A DNA stretch of 20,645 nt from Sulfurimonas sp. GTDB taxonomy: Bacteria > Campylobacterota > Campylobacteria > Campylobacterales > Sulfurimonadaceae. A model generated the notes under the pieces. It saw nothing but the letters and a program-made list of their open reading frames with translations. It was not told the origin of the DNA and ran no database searches. This document shows positions 13,771-20,613 of the stretch, one piece after another. Position 1 is the stretch's first letter, and every line of letters begins with the position of its first letter. Made by a program: the position numbers and the translations under genes. The DNA lies in contig NZ_JALNZY010000032.1 in the NCBI RefSeq assembly GCF_023229105.1, forward strand, positions 1 through 20,645, given 5' to 3'.

Positions 13771-15143
13771 CACTTCTCGCCTATAGTTATGTTTATGCTT
13801 ATTTTCATCCCTTTAAGTGAAGCCGCTACGTCCTCATTTGTCAATGCTTTTAATAGTTTCTTTAGAGCCTCGACTCCCTCATCAGAAGCATCTTTTGACT
13901 CCTCTTTTTTACTTGGCAAACCTTTAGCATCTGACTCTTGTGCCTCTTTTAAAACTTCTTCATCTGCGTTATCCGCATCTTCAAACTGCTCTGGCTCTAC
14001 CTCTTCGCCTATAGCAAGCTTTAAATCTCTACTTGTTAGAGAGTCGATATCTAACAAGATATCTTCATCTATTTCACTCTGCAAATCTTCATTACTAAGC
14101 TCTTGAACCGCTTCGTGGATTTGTGATTCTAAATCATTTTCATCAAATTCTTCATCCTCAAAATTTAACTCATTCTCTTCAAACATATCCTCTTCTTCAA
14201 GCACCTCTTCTTCAGACTCCAACTCTTCTTCATCCACTTTTAAATCTTCTTCTGATGCTAACTCTTCATCCTCAAGATTTAACTCATCTTCTTCTTCAGG
14301 TTCCGACTCTTCATCCTCAAAATTCAACTCATCTTCTTCAGGCTCCGACTCTTCATCCTCAAAATTCAACTCGTCTTCTTCTTCTTCTTCAAACGCGTCT
14401 TCTTCAGACTCCAACTCTTCTTCATCCACTTTCAAATCTTCTTCTGATGCTAACTCTTCATCCTCAAGATTTAACTCATCCTCTTCTTCAGACTCTAACT
14501 CTTCATCCTCAAAATCTATATCTTCATCTTCAGATTCCGACTCTTGGGCTTCCGTCTCTTCTAAAAGATTTTGCACCTCTTGGAGCTCATCTTTATCTAA
14601 GATATTAATTTCTGCTTCATCTTCATCTTCATCTTCATCTTCAAATTCGGCTTCAAGTTCGTCTTCGAGTTCATCTTCAGCTTCGTCTTCAAGTTCATCT
14701 TCGTCTTCAAGTTCATCTTCAGCTTCAAGTTCGTCTATTTCACCAAAATCCTCATCATCAAGAGCAAAAGCATCTTCTTTGTCTATATCATGGCTCTCTT
14801 GCGCCTTTGCTTCATCCGCTTTATTTATCTCTTTTGCGAAAGAGATAAGTGTCTCAACCAAATCCGTAGGTAAAAAAGGTTTTTGCATGGTTTTTGTAAA
14901 ACCTTCTACCACTTTAGCATCTTTTGCATAGATAAAAAGAGAGCTATTACACTCTATTTTAGTATTTACCTCTTTTAACAACTCTTCGCTATATATGCCA
15001 TCATCTACAATTAAAAGGTCATAAAATATTGACTCTATCTCTTCAGGGTTCTCTGCTTTGTCTAACTCATCCGAAGTTTTTTGCACACTCAGAGTTACTA
15101 GCTTATTGACAACTGGATTATTATTTAACAGTAAAATTTTCAT
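13770..15143 (-). CDS. chePep: ChePep-like chemotaxis regulator: degenerate receiver domain plus Glu/Asp-rich repeats
   Basis: A 457-residue, extremely acidic protein. Residues about 1-105 form a receiver-like domain: strand 1 KILLLNNNP, strand 3 LLIVDDG (D47/D48), strand 4 SLFIYAKD and KPFLP with K88. The usual strand-1 acidic pair is replaced by asparagines, so phosphorylation is doubtful. Residues about 118-340 are almost all Glu and Asp with an imperfect DELN(L/F)EDEE repeat. A conserved-looking C-terminal region (about 335-457, with helical DLESQIHEAVQEL and DEGVEALKKLLKAL) follows. Domain layout and position between gmk and fliR match H. pylori ChePep (HP0322) and C. jejuni Cj1178c, known from the literature as a polar protein controlling flagellar reversal. 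AAGGGG lies 8 bases before the ATG. Confidence 0.82.
   Translation of the reverse strand: MKILLLNNNPVVNKLVTLSVQKTSDELDKAENPEEIESIFYDLLIVDDGIYSEELLKEVNTKIECNSSLFIYAKDAKVVEGFTKTMQKPFLPTDLVETLISFAKEINKADEAKAQESHDIDKEDAFALDDEDFGEIDELEAEDELEDEDELEDEAEDELEDELEAEFEDEDEDEDEAEINILDKDELQEVQNLLEETEAQESESEDEDIDFEDEELESEEEDELNLEDEELASEEDLKVDEEELESEEDAFEEEEEDELNFEDEESEPEEDELNFEDEESEPEEEDELNLEDEELASEEDLKVDEEELESEEEVLEEEDMFEENELNFEDEEFDENDLESQIHEAVQELSNEDLQSEIDEDILLDIDSLTSRDLKLAIGEEVEPEQFEDADNADEEVLKEAQESDAKGLPSKKEESKDASDEGVEALKKLLKALTNEDVAASLKGMKISINITIGEK
14208..14480 (-). repeat. Intragenic acidic repeats of the ChePep-like gene
   Basis: An 81-base unit occurs at 14400-14480 and 14208-14288 with about one mismatch, encoding the same 27 residues (222-248 and 286-312). 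Between them, a 42-base unit encoding DELNFEDEESEPEE occurs twice in tandem (14334-14375 and 14292-14333). The near identity at DNA level points to recent duplication or gene conversion and makes length variation between strains likely. Confidence 0.85.
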
Positions 15144-15175
15144 TACAGGTTCCCCTTGACGGCTCTTTTGACATT

Positions 15176-15184
15176 ATTGTATCA
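15176..15184 (-). promoter_or_regulatory. Extended -10 before the ChePep-like gene
   Basis: On the minus strand TGA directly precedes TACAAT, an extended -10 in the 48-base gap after fliR. The start would lie near 15169, giving a leader of about 26 bases that includes AAGGGG. It suggests chePep-gmk can be transcribed independently of fliR. No sigma-28 or sigma-54 consensus is visible here. Confidence 0.45.
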
Positions 15185-15191
15185 AAAAAAA

Positions 15192-15956
15192 CTAAAAAAA
15201 CGTCTCTAAAAAGTTAAAAGCTCCTAGCATCTGAGACTTTAAAATCAACATAGTTGCGCTTAGAGTTGCAATTAAAACAACAAAGGAGACCATGATTTTT
15301 ATCGGGAAACCGATAACAAGAAGGTTGAATTGCGGCATTGTTTTCATAAGCATTCCAAATATAACATCTGCAAGCCACGAAAGGGCGATAATTGGGAATG
15401 CAATCATAAATCCGACCATAAACATGTTGGATGTAGCCATGATGATATACTTGAAAAGATTCTCACTCATCAAAAAGCCTCCTAGAGGAATATTGTGAAG
15501 AGAGCTGTCAATAAAAAGCAGCATCCAGTGATGCATATCTATCGAAAAAAGTATCATTAGTGCAATAAGAGATAAAAATTGTGAAATAATAGGCATAGAG
15601 ATTCCAGATTGCGGGTCTATCGCGCTAGCCATTGAGAAACCCATCATAAACGATATCTGTCCACCGGCAAAGGTTATGGCATTAAACGCTATCTGAAGAA
15701 CTATTCCTATCGCCAAACCAAAAAAAAGTTCGCTTAAAATTGCCAAAAAAATATTTGGCATGTTTATTTGTATCGCAAGAGGCGGCATAGAGGAGTAAAA
15801 GACTATAGTAAAAAAGAATGCTAGTGATGCTTTTATACTCATTGGAATACTATTATGAGAGAAGATGGGTACAGCCATAAAAAGTGCACCGAATCTAAAA
15901 AACAGAAGTATAAAACCGACTATGTATGTATCACTAAAGATTTCTGTCCAAGCCAT
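15192..15956 (-). CDS. fliR: Flagellar type III export apparatus protein FliR
   Basis: A 254-residue inner-membrane component of the flagellar export gate, which joins FliP and FliQ in the helical core through which rod, hook and filament proteins pass. It has about six hydrophobic segments and the FliR pattern near the start (FRFGALFMAVPIFSHNSIPMSIKASLA, residues about 21-47), then FFGLAIGI and the conserved AGGQISFMMGFSMASAIDPQ region (about 95-114). A C-terminal P-x-F-N-LLVIGFPIKI segment follows. The start is ATG 15956 with an AAGGGA site about 8 bases upstream. It is 19 bases after the ABC ATPase gene and 48 before chePep, so flagellar and chemotaxis genes are grouped here. Confidence 0.95.
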   Translation of the reverse strand: MAWTEIFSDTYIVGFILLFFRFGALFMAVPIFSHNSIPMSIKASLAFFFTIVFYSSMPPLAIQINMPNIFLAILSELFFGLAIGIVLQIAFNAITFAGGQISFMMGFSMASAIDPQSGISMPIISQFLSLIALMILFSIDMHHWMLLFIDSSLHNIPLGGFLMSENLFKYIIMATSNMFMVGFMIAFPIIALSWLADVIFGMLMKTMPQFNLLVIGFPIKIMVSFVVLIATLSATMLILKSQMLGAFNFLETFF

Positions 15957-15975
15957 TGTCAGGTCCCTTCTAAAA

Positions 15976-16620
15976 TCAACTAACTCTTACTAGCGCTTTA
16001 TCTATTAGTTTATAAACATTATCGCATCTGTGCGCAAGATCTTCGTCATGAGTTACTAAAACCATCCCTGCTTTGCGCTCTTTGATATATTCAAAAAATA
16101 TATCCATTACCTCATTTGCCGTAAGTTTGTCCAAGTTTCCAGTCGGCTCATCTACAAAAAGAATCTTAGGCTGTTTTGTAAGCACTCTAGCGATAGATAC
16201 TCTTTGCTGCTGACCGCCTGAGAGTTCAGTAACTTTTTGATTTATTACCTTATCGATTTTTAATCTTTTTAAAAGATTTTCATCAATATCTTGTTGCGAG
16301 AGTATTGCAGCAATCTCCAAATTTTCCAAAGAGCTAAAGCCTTTAAAAAGATAGTGAGACTGAAAAACAAGTCCCAATTCATCTCTTTTGATTTGCGATA
16401 ATCTCTTTTTACTCATACCTGAGACATCTTCGCCAAAAAGAGATACAACTCCCTCATCGGGCTTTAAAAGTGTTGATAAAATATTAAGCAGGGTTGATTT
16501 TCCGCTTCCGCTTATACCTATAATAGCTACAGACTCCCCCTCTTGTAAATCGAGTGAAATATCATTGAATAGCTCATAATCAAAACTGTGTGATAAATTT
16601 TTTGCAGATAGTAAATTCAT
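15976..16620 (-). CDS. ABC transporter ATPase, LolD type
   Basis: A 214-residue ATPase subunit with all nucleotide-binding motifs: Walker A GISGSGKST (35-43), Q-loop Q87 (VFQSHYLF), signature LSGGQQQR (133-140), Walker B ILFVDEP (153-159), D-loop GNLD and switch H191. Its size and the FQSHYLFKGFSSLEN and DEPTGNLD stretches are typical of the LolD/MacB group, which power lipoprotein release or mechanotransmission rather than uptake. No LolC/E-like permease gene is in the window, so the partner must be elsewhere. No ribosome site precedes the ATG, and a TATAAT at 16627-16632 would start transcription at about the ATG itself, suggesting a leaderless message. The C. jejuni equivalent (Cj1180c) is also an orphan ATPase next to fliR. 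Confidence 0.88.
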   Translation of the reverse strand: MNLLSAKNLSHSFDYELFNDISLDLQEGESVAIIGISGSGKSTLLNILSTLLKPDEGVVSLFGEDVSGMSKKRLSQIKRDELGLVFQSHYLFKGFSSLENLEIAAILSQQDIDENLLKRLKIDKVINQKVTELSGGQQQRVSIARVLTKQPKILFVDEPTGNLDKLTANEVMDIFFEYIKERKAGMVLVTHDEDLAHRCDNVYKLIDKALVRVS

Positions 16621-16626
16621 AAAGGG

Positions 16627-16632
16627 ATTATA
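16627..16632 (-). promoter_or_regulatory. Consensus -10 abutting the ABC ATPase start codon
   Basis: A minus-strand TATAAT lies only 6 bases upstream of the ATG at 16618-16620. A start 7 bases downstream falls on the A of the ATG. There is no Shine-Dalgarno sequence in the six-base gap (CCCTTT). Confidence 0.5.
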
Positions 16633-16634
16633 AC

Positions 16635-17837
16635 CTATTTTTCATCACAAAATATCTTTTTATAGCCTCTGCCTGATTGAATATCTAAGCTTTTTTCGTA
16701 AACCCTCTCAACTAATTTTTTCATTATATAGGCAAAATAACCGCTAAAATAAAAACCAAATATTTTAGCTACAGCGTAATCTCTTCCTAGTGCAATTAGG
16801 ATTCCGCGAGATTTTATTTTATGCGCTATTAAAGGTTTTGTTTCTATTAGTCTATTTATATTTTTAACGCAAACATCAGCCATCTGCTCCGCTATATCTG
16901 CCGTTGGAGCCAAAACCTTGCCGTTGTCATAGATAGTTGTGCAGTCGCCTATAGCAAAAACATTACTATAATTTTGTGTTTGAAGATGGCTATTTGAAAC
17001 TATATATCCCCTCTCATTTTTATCCAAATCAAGTGTATGCACTAAAGAGTTTGGCTCAATTCCGCCAGCAAATATCATAAAATCCATAAGCAATACTTTT
17101 CCACTGCTAAGTTTTACGCTACTTTGCGTTATCTCAACAACCTTTTGATTGCTTTTAATAACTATCTCTAACTTTTTTAATCTTTTTTCTGTTTTTTTTA
17201 CAAGATATTTATCCAGCCCAAAGAGTACATGCTCATGGGCATTTATAAGGACTATATTTAACTTTCTGCATATAAAATTATTTTTACGGTAAAACTCCTT
17301 TGAAAATGATGCCATTTGCGCCGCTATCTCTACTCCGCTAAGTCCTCCACCTGCAACTATAATGTTGATTGGCTTGCAGTTGGTTCCACTCTCTTGGACT
17401 CTATTAAAAAGCGACATCTCAAATTTTTGCTTAAAATACATAGCACGATAGAGAGCTTTTACTCCATAAGCATACTCGCGTAATCCAATTACATTGGACA
17501 AGTATCTAGTACGTGCGCCAACAGCAATTACAAGGTAGTCATAGCTGTATCTTTGAATGGAGGTAATGACTTTTTTGTTTTTAAAATCAACGCTGTTAAC
17601 ATATTGCTTTAAGAATGTTACATTGCCGTCAAATCCGCTACAAAAAGTAAAAAGATCAACACTTACCTGTGCAAAATCTTCTTCGTTTGCTATTAAATCA
17701 TAAACTTCAGTTTGTGCAAAATGGTAGGAATTTTTATCTAAAAGAATTATCTCATTTTGGGGATTTTTTGCGAGTTTCTTGACAGTGCGCAGACCGCCGT
17801 ATCCTCCGCCGATGACAATGATTTTATTTTTATTCAA
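16635..17837 (-). CDS. ndh: Type II NADH dehydrogenase-like FAD/NAD(P)H oxidoreductase
   Basis: A 400-residue flavoprotein of the two-dinucleotide-binding-domain family, likely passing electrons from NAD(P)H to quinone at the inner face of the membrane without pumping protons. The FAD-binding motif IGGGYGG is at 9-15, the NAD-binding motif VAGGGLSGVE at 161-170, and the second FAD contact AIGDC at 295-299, followed by APTADIAEQMA, the counterpart of the quinone-site AQxAxQ of NDH-2. The C-terminal segment SRGILIALGRDYAVAK with FGFYFSGYFAYIMKKLVERV fits the NDH-2 membrane-anchoring region. Sulfide:quinone reductase is less likely because the paired redox cysteines are not evident. The start is TTG 17835-17837, backed by AAGGG 6 bases upstream and an extended -10 further up. 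Confidence 0.75.
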   Translation of the reverse strand: MNKNKIIVIGGGYGGLRTVKKLAKNPQNEIILLDKNSYHFAQTEVYDLIANEEDFAQVSVDLFTFCSGFDGNVTFLKQYVNSVDFKNKKVITSIQRYSYDYLVIAVGARTRYLSNVIGLREYAYGVKALYRAMYFKQKFEMSLFNRVQESGTNCKPINIIVAGGGLSGVEIAAQMASFSKEFYRKNNFICRKLNIVLINAHEHVLFGLDKYLVKKTEKRLKKLEIVIKSNQKVVEITQSSVKLSSGKVLLMDFMIFAGGIEPNSLVHTLDLDKNERGYIVSNSHLQTQNYSNVFAIGDCTTIYDNGKVLAPTADIAEQMADVCVKNINRLIETKPLIAHKIKSRGILIALGRDYAVAKIFGFYFSGYFAYIMKKLVERVYEKSLDIQSGRGYKKIFCDEK

Positions 17838-17865
17838 AATGTACCCTTAATGGTTATTTGAAAAA

Positions 17866-17874
17866 ATTATATCA
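17866..17874 (-). promoter_or_regulatory. Extended -10 of the ndh-like gene
   Basis: On the minus strand TGA is followed by TATAAT (17866-17871), a consensus extended -10. The predicted start near 17859 leaves a leader of about 22 bases holding the AAGGG site. The gene therefore has its own promoter, separate from rpsB-tsf. Confidence 0.6.
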
Positions 17875-17930
17875 TTTTTGATTTGTATAGTTGGATAATA
17901 TTGGAATTTTGATTGTTATTTATAGCAGAG

Positions 17931-17954
17931 GAGTTAAGGATCTCTCCTTAACTC
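17931..17954 (-). terminator. Stem-loop spanning the tsf stop codon
   Basis: A perfect 10-bp stem (17945-17954 with 17931-17940) closes a GAGA tetraloop on the minus strand, a GNRA type. The tsf TAA stop is inside the 5' arm. No T-run follows, so it may be a 3'-end stabiliser or a non-canonical terminator of the rpsB-tsf transcript. Confidence 0.6.
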
Positions 17955-19000
17955 ATTTGAGCAGCGACTTCTGCAGCGAAGTCATCTACTTTTTTCTCTA
18001 TTCCCTCACCGACTTCAAAACGAACAAAGTCAACGATTTCAGCAGTTCCGCCAAGTTTTTTAGCTTCTGCCTCAACAGCCTGAGCGACTGTCATTTTGTC
18101 ATCTAGAACATAAGTTTGGTCTAGTAGTGCAAGTTCTTTATCTAAAGTCGTATTGTCATCTATAAAACGAGCAAGTGAACCTGGAATAATTTTATCCCAA
18201 ATTTGTTCAGGCTTGCCTTGAGCTTTTAGAGTTGCTTTGATATCTGCTTCAGCTTGAGCTAAAACTGCATCAGTCAATTGACTCATAGAGATATATTGAG
18301 GTACATTTTTAAGAGGTTTTTTAAGACGAGCAAGCTCCTCATTATCTTTTTTGATAGTCTCTATTCTACCGATTGTCTCAGCTTGTACGAAATCAGCGTC
18401 AAAATCTTTAAAAGATAGTGTAGTCGGTTTCATAGCAGATGCATGCATAGCAACATTTTTAAGCATTGGAACTAATCCCTCTGCTGTTTTTTTGCTATCA
18501 CATTTTGCTAAAACAATAACTGCAATACGATTGTTTGAGTGAATATAACCGTTTAATGCAACAGTTTCATCATCAGCCTTGAGTGTAGCAAAACGACGAA
18601 TATCTATCTTCTCGCCGATTTTTGCAACTGCTTCTGAGAAGTATGAACCAAAAGATGTTGCTTTTAAATTTTCTACATCAGAGGGAGAAGTAGAGTAAAC
18701 CTCTTCTGTTGTTTTAAGAACTAGATTTTGAAAGCCCTCATTTTGAGCGACAAAATCCGTCTCAGAGTTGATTTCAACTATTGTAGCTTGAGAAAAATCA
18801 TCTGCAAGTTTAAAACCTACAAGACCCTCAGCAGCAACTCTATCAGCTTTTTTAGCTGATTGAGCGATACCTCTCTCTTTTAGCCACTCTGTTGCTTTTT
18901 GCATATCTGCATTACACTCAACTAAAGCTTTTTTACAATCCATCATAGGTGCATCAGTTGCTTGACGCAACTCTTTTACCATTGCTGCTGTAACTGACAT
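17948..19000 (-). CDS. tsf: Translation elongation factor Ts
   Basis: Nucleotide exchange factor that regenerates EF-Tu-GTP; 350 residues, in the long EF-Ts range of Campylobacterota. The N-terminal UBA-like domain carries ELRQATDAPMMDCKKAL (residues 10-26), followed by the VEINSETDFVAQN core contact region (about 74-86) and coiled-coil/dimerisation segments. The ATG is 2 bases after the rpsB stop, with a GAGGAAG ribosome site inside the end of rpsB, so it forms the standard rpsB-tsf operon. Confidence 0.97.
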   Translation of the reverse strand: MSVTAAMVKELRQATDAPMMDCKKALVECNADMQKATEWLKERGIAQSAKKADRVAAEGLVGFKLADDFSQATIVEINSETDFVAQNEGFQNLVLKTTEEVYSTSPSDVENLKATSFGSYFSEAVAKIGEKIDIRRFATLKADDETVALNGYIHSNNRIAVIVLAKCDSKKTAEGLVPMLKNVAMHASAMKPTTLSFKDFDADFVQAETIGRIETIKKDNEELARLKKPLKNVPQYISMSQLTDAVLAQAEADIKATLKAQGKPEQIWDKIIPGSLARFIDDNTTLDKELALLDQTYVLDDKMTVAQAVEAEAKKLGGTAEIVDFVRFEVGEGIEKKVDDFAAEVAAQMS

Positions 19001-19002
19001 AA

Positions 19003-19788
19003 TTACGCTTCCTCTTTTTCTAAATCTTCTACTTCAGATACTTCAGTATCTTCAGCAGCAACAGACTCCTCTGCCGCTAATTCTTCTTCAACACCAATTT
19101 TCCCGCCATCTTTTAGAGCCTTGCCCTCATTGATAGCTTCTGTCATTTCACGACAAAACAGTTGAATAGAACGGATAGCATCATCATTTCCAGGAATTGG
19201 GTAAGTGATAAGGTCAGGGTCACAGTTTGTGTCAAGTGGAGCAACAACTGGAATACCTAAACAACGAGCTTCTAAAACAGCGATGTGTTCTTTAACTGCA
19301 TCAACAATAAAAAGCATATCAGGAAGTTTTTTCATATCACGAATACCGCCAAAATATGATTCTAACTTCTCTTTTTGACGAGTAAGCATAAGTGCTTCTT
19401 TTTTCGTTAAAAGATCAATTTGACCATTTTCTTGCATCTCAGAGATAACATCAAGTTTACGGATACTTTTTTGAATAGTAGGGAAGTTAGTAAGCATACC
19501 GCCTAACCATCTGTTGTCAACGTAAGGCATTCCACATGCGATTGCCGCATCTCTTACTGATTGACGTGCTTGTTTTTTTGTTCCAACAAAAAGAACAGTT
19601 TGACCCTCTGCTGCAGCATCTACAACGATTTGGTACGTGTTACGGAAATAACGTAATGTTTTTTGTAAATCTATTATATAGATATTTTTACGAACACCGA
19701 AGATATATTTTTTCATTTTCGGGTTCCAACGACGTGTTTGGTGTCCGAAGTGTACACCACACTCTAATAGGTCTTTCATAGTTACCAT
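19003..19788 (-). CDS. rpsB: 30S ribosomal protein S2
   Basis: Small-subunit ribosomal protein of 261 residues. MVTMKDLLECGVHFGHQTRRWNP at the N-terminus (broken here as MVTMKDLLEC and GVHFGHQTRRWNP) is diagnostic, with NIYIIDLQKTL, FVGTKKQA, RWLGGMLTNF and the C-terminal VVAPLDTNCDPDLI and IPGNDDAIRSI all present. The last about 30 residues are acidic, as in other Campylobacterota S2 proteins. The start is ATG 19788 with AAAGGA upstream. It leads the rpsB-tsf operon, served by the TATAAT at 19943-19948 and a long leader. Confidence 0.98.
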   Translation of the reverse strand: MVTMKDLLECGVHFGHQTRRWNPKMKKYIFGVRKNIYIIDLQKTLRYFRNTYQIVVDAAAEGQTVLFVGTKKQARQSVRDAAIACGMPYVDNRWLGGMLTNFPTIQKSIRKLDVISEMQENGQIDLLTKKEALMLTRQKEKLESYFGGIRDMKKLPDMLFIVDAVKEHIAVLEARCLGIPVVAPLDTNCDPDLITYPIPGNDDAIRSIQLFCREMTEAINEGKALKDGGKIGVEEELAAEESVAAEDTEVSEVEDLEKEEA

Positions 19789-19936
19789 TCAAGGTCCTTT
19801 AAGGGCATTTTTCAGCCAGAATTTTTATCAGTTAGTTTTGGCAATGTCGAACAATTATTCCCTAAAAAAGGAGTTGCACTGATTTTTTGACACATACCTG
19901 TTAATATTTTCATGAGCATATTAGCAAAAGAAAAAT
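19789..19936 (-). promoter_or_regulatory. rpsB 5' leader with possible Shine-Dalgarno occlusion
   Basis: The predicted leader is about 148 bases. CCTTTTTTAGGG (19860-19871, minus strand) can pair with CCCTTAAAGG (19796-19805), which contains most of the AAAGGA ribosome site: 5 bp plus 4 bp flanking a 3/1 internal loop, enclosing about 54 bases. Such a helix would hide the start site and is a candidate for S2-dependent autoregulation, which is known for rpsB in other bacteria. The structure is drawn by eye. Confidence 0.4.
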
Positions 19937-19942
19937 CCGCGA

Positions 19943-19948
19943 ATTATA
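19943..19948 (-). promoter_or_regulatory. rpsB-tsf promoter -10 with GC-rich discriminator
   Basis: A consensus minus-strand TATAAT is followed by a GC-rich discriminator TCGCGG and a start A near 19936. GC-rich discriminators are typical of ribosomal promoters under stringent (ppGpp) control. A loose CTTAAC lies 16 bases upstream as a possible -35. Confidence 0.6.
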
Positions 19949-19974
19949 CTCAATAAATATTTAAGTTAAGCTTT

Positions 19975-20613
19975 TTATAGTTTCAAATGTTGATAGTAAA
20001 CTAAAAATCCTATGATAATTAACAATAATGAAGCAAAAATTTCTATATGCTTTTTATATTTTGCTAATTGCACAGTAATACTTGAGCTTATTTTGAAGAT
20101 AAATAAGTAAAAAAACAAAAATGGTATCAAAACTACACCTAAACCAAAAGAGATACCATACAGTAGCGAAGTGCTAAAATCTGCAGTTGTAGAACTTAGT
20201 AAAACAAGAGACATCATAGGAGCACAAAAACTAAAAGAACTAAAAAACCCGATTCCTAGATATCCTAAAGTAGATACTTTTGAATTTGTGCAATCCTTTA
20301 TGCAGGATTTTTTAGCTCTTAGGGCTGTAAAAAAAAGCCAACTACCAAGCAAAATGATAAAAGCACCTAATATTTGTGAAAAAAAAGAATTTTCAATCAT
20401 AGATTTGACTAAACTAGCTCCAAAAAAAGCTAAAACTGCTATGAGAGTATAAGCAACTACTTTAGCTCCAAAAAACTGAACTAAAATTTTCATAGTTCTT
20501 GATTTATCTTCTCCATTCGCTAGTAAAATAGGACTCATTACAGGCATACAACTAATAGCGCAAGCAGTTGCCCCTAATTGCAAACCCATAAAAAATATAG
20601 TTAGAAATATCAT
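19975..20613 (-). CDS. CcdA/DsbD-like membrane protein (sulfite exporter TauE/SafE-type annotation likely)
   Basis: A 212-residue polytopic membrane protein with six predicted helices. Helix 1 holds CAISCMPVMSP (C18 and C22) and helix 4 holds FCAPMMS (C130), similar to the cysteine-proline elements in TM1 and TM4 of CcdA and the DsbD core, which move reducing equivalents across the membrane for cytochrome c maturation or disulfide reduction. A cytoplasmic or periplasmic loop adds CIKDC (C104, C108). Automated pipelines often call such proteins sulfite exporter TauE/SafE or DsbD_2 family. The ribosome site before the ATG is weak, and neighbours beyond the right edge are unknown. A thiol-redox role is inferred; a metal or anion transport role cannot be excluded. 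Confidence 0.7.
   Translation of the reverse strand: MIFLTIFFMGLQLGATACAISCMPVMSPILLANGEDKSRTMKILVQFFGAKVVAYTLIAVLAFFGASLVKSMIENSFFSQILGAFIILLGSWLFFTALRAKKSCIKDCTNSKVSTLGYLGIGFFSSFSFCAPMMSLVLLSSTTADFSTSLLYGISFGLGVVLIPFLFFYLFIFKISSSITVQLAKYKKHIEIFASLLLIIIGFLVYYQHLKL

Noticed and set aside
14123..14608. 161-codon open frame antisense to the ChePep-like gene, rich in Leu, His and Pro
   Set aside because: It is the mirror of the repeated Glu/Asp codons: GAA/GAG/GAT on one strand rarely give stops on the other. It has no ribosome site.
15144..15191. Flagellar sigma-28 or sigma-54 promoter near fliR/chePep
   Set aside because: No GCCGATAA-like or GGCAC-N5-TTGC-like match is visible; the extended -10 TGATACAAT fits sigma-70.
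19887..19892. TTGACA on the plus strand in the rpsB leader
   Set aside because: No -10 at the right distance and no plus-strand gene downstream within the window.
19812..19919. 35-residue open frame in the rpsB leader
   Set aside because: None of its first two ATGs has a ribosome site, and an open run of this length is not surprising in AT-rich DNA. I prefer the structural leader reading.
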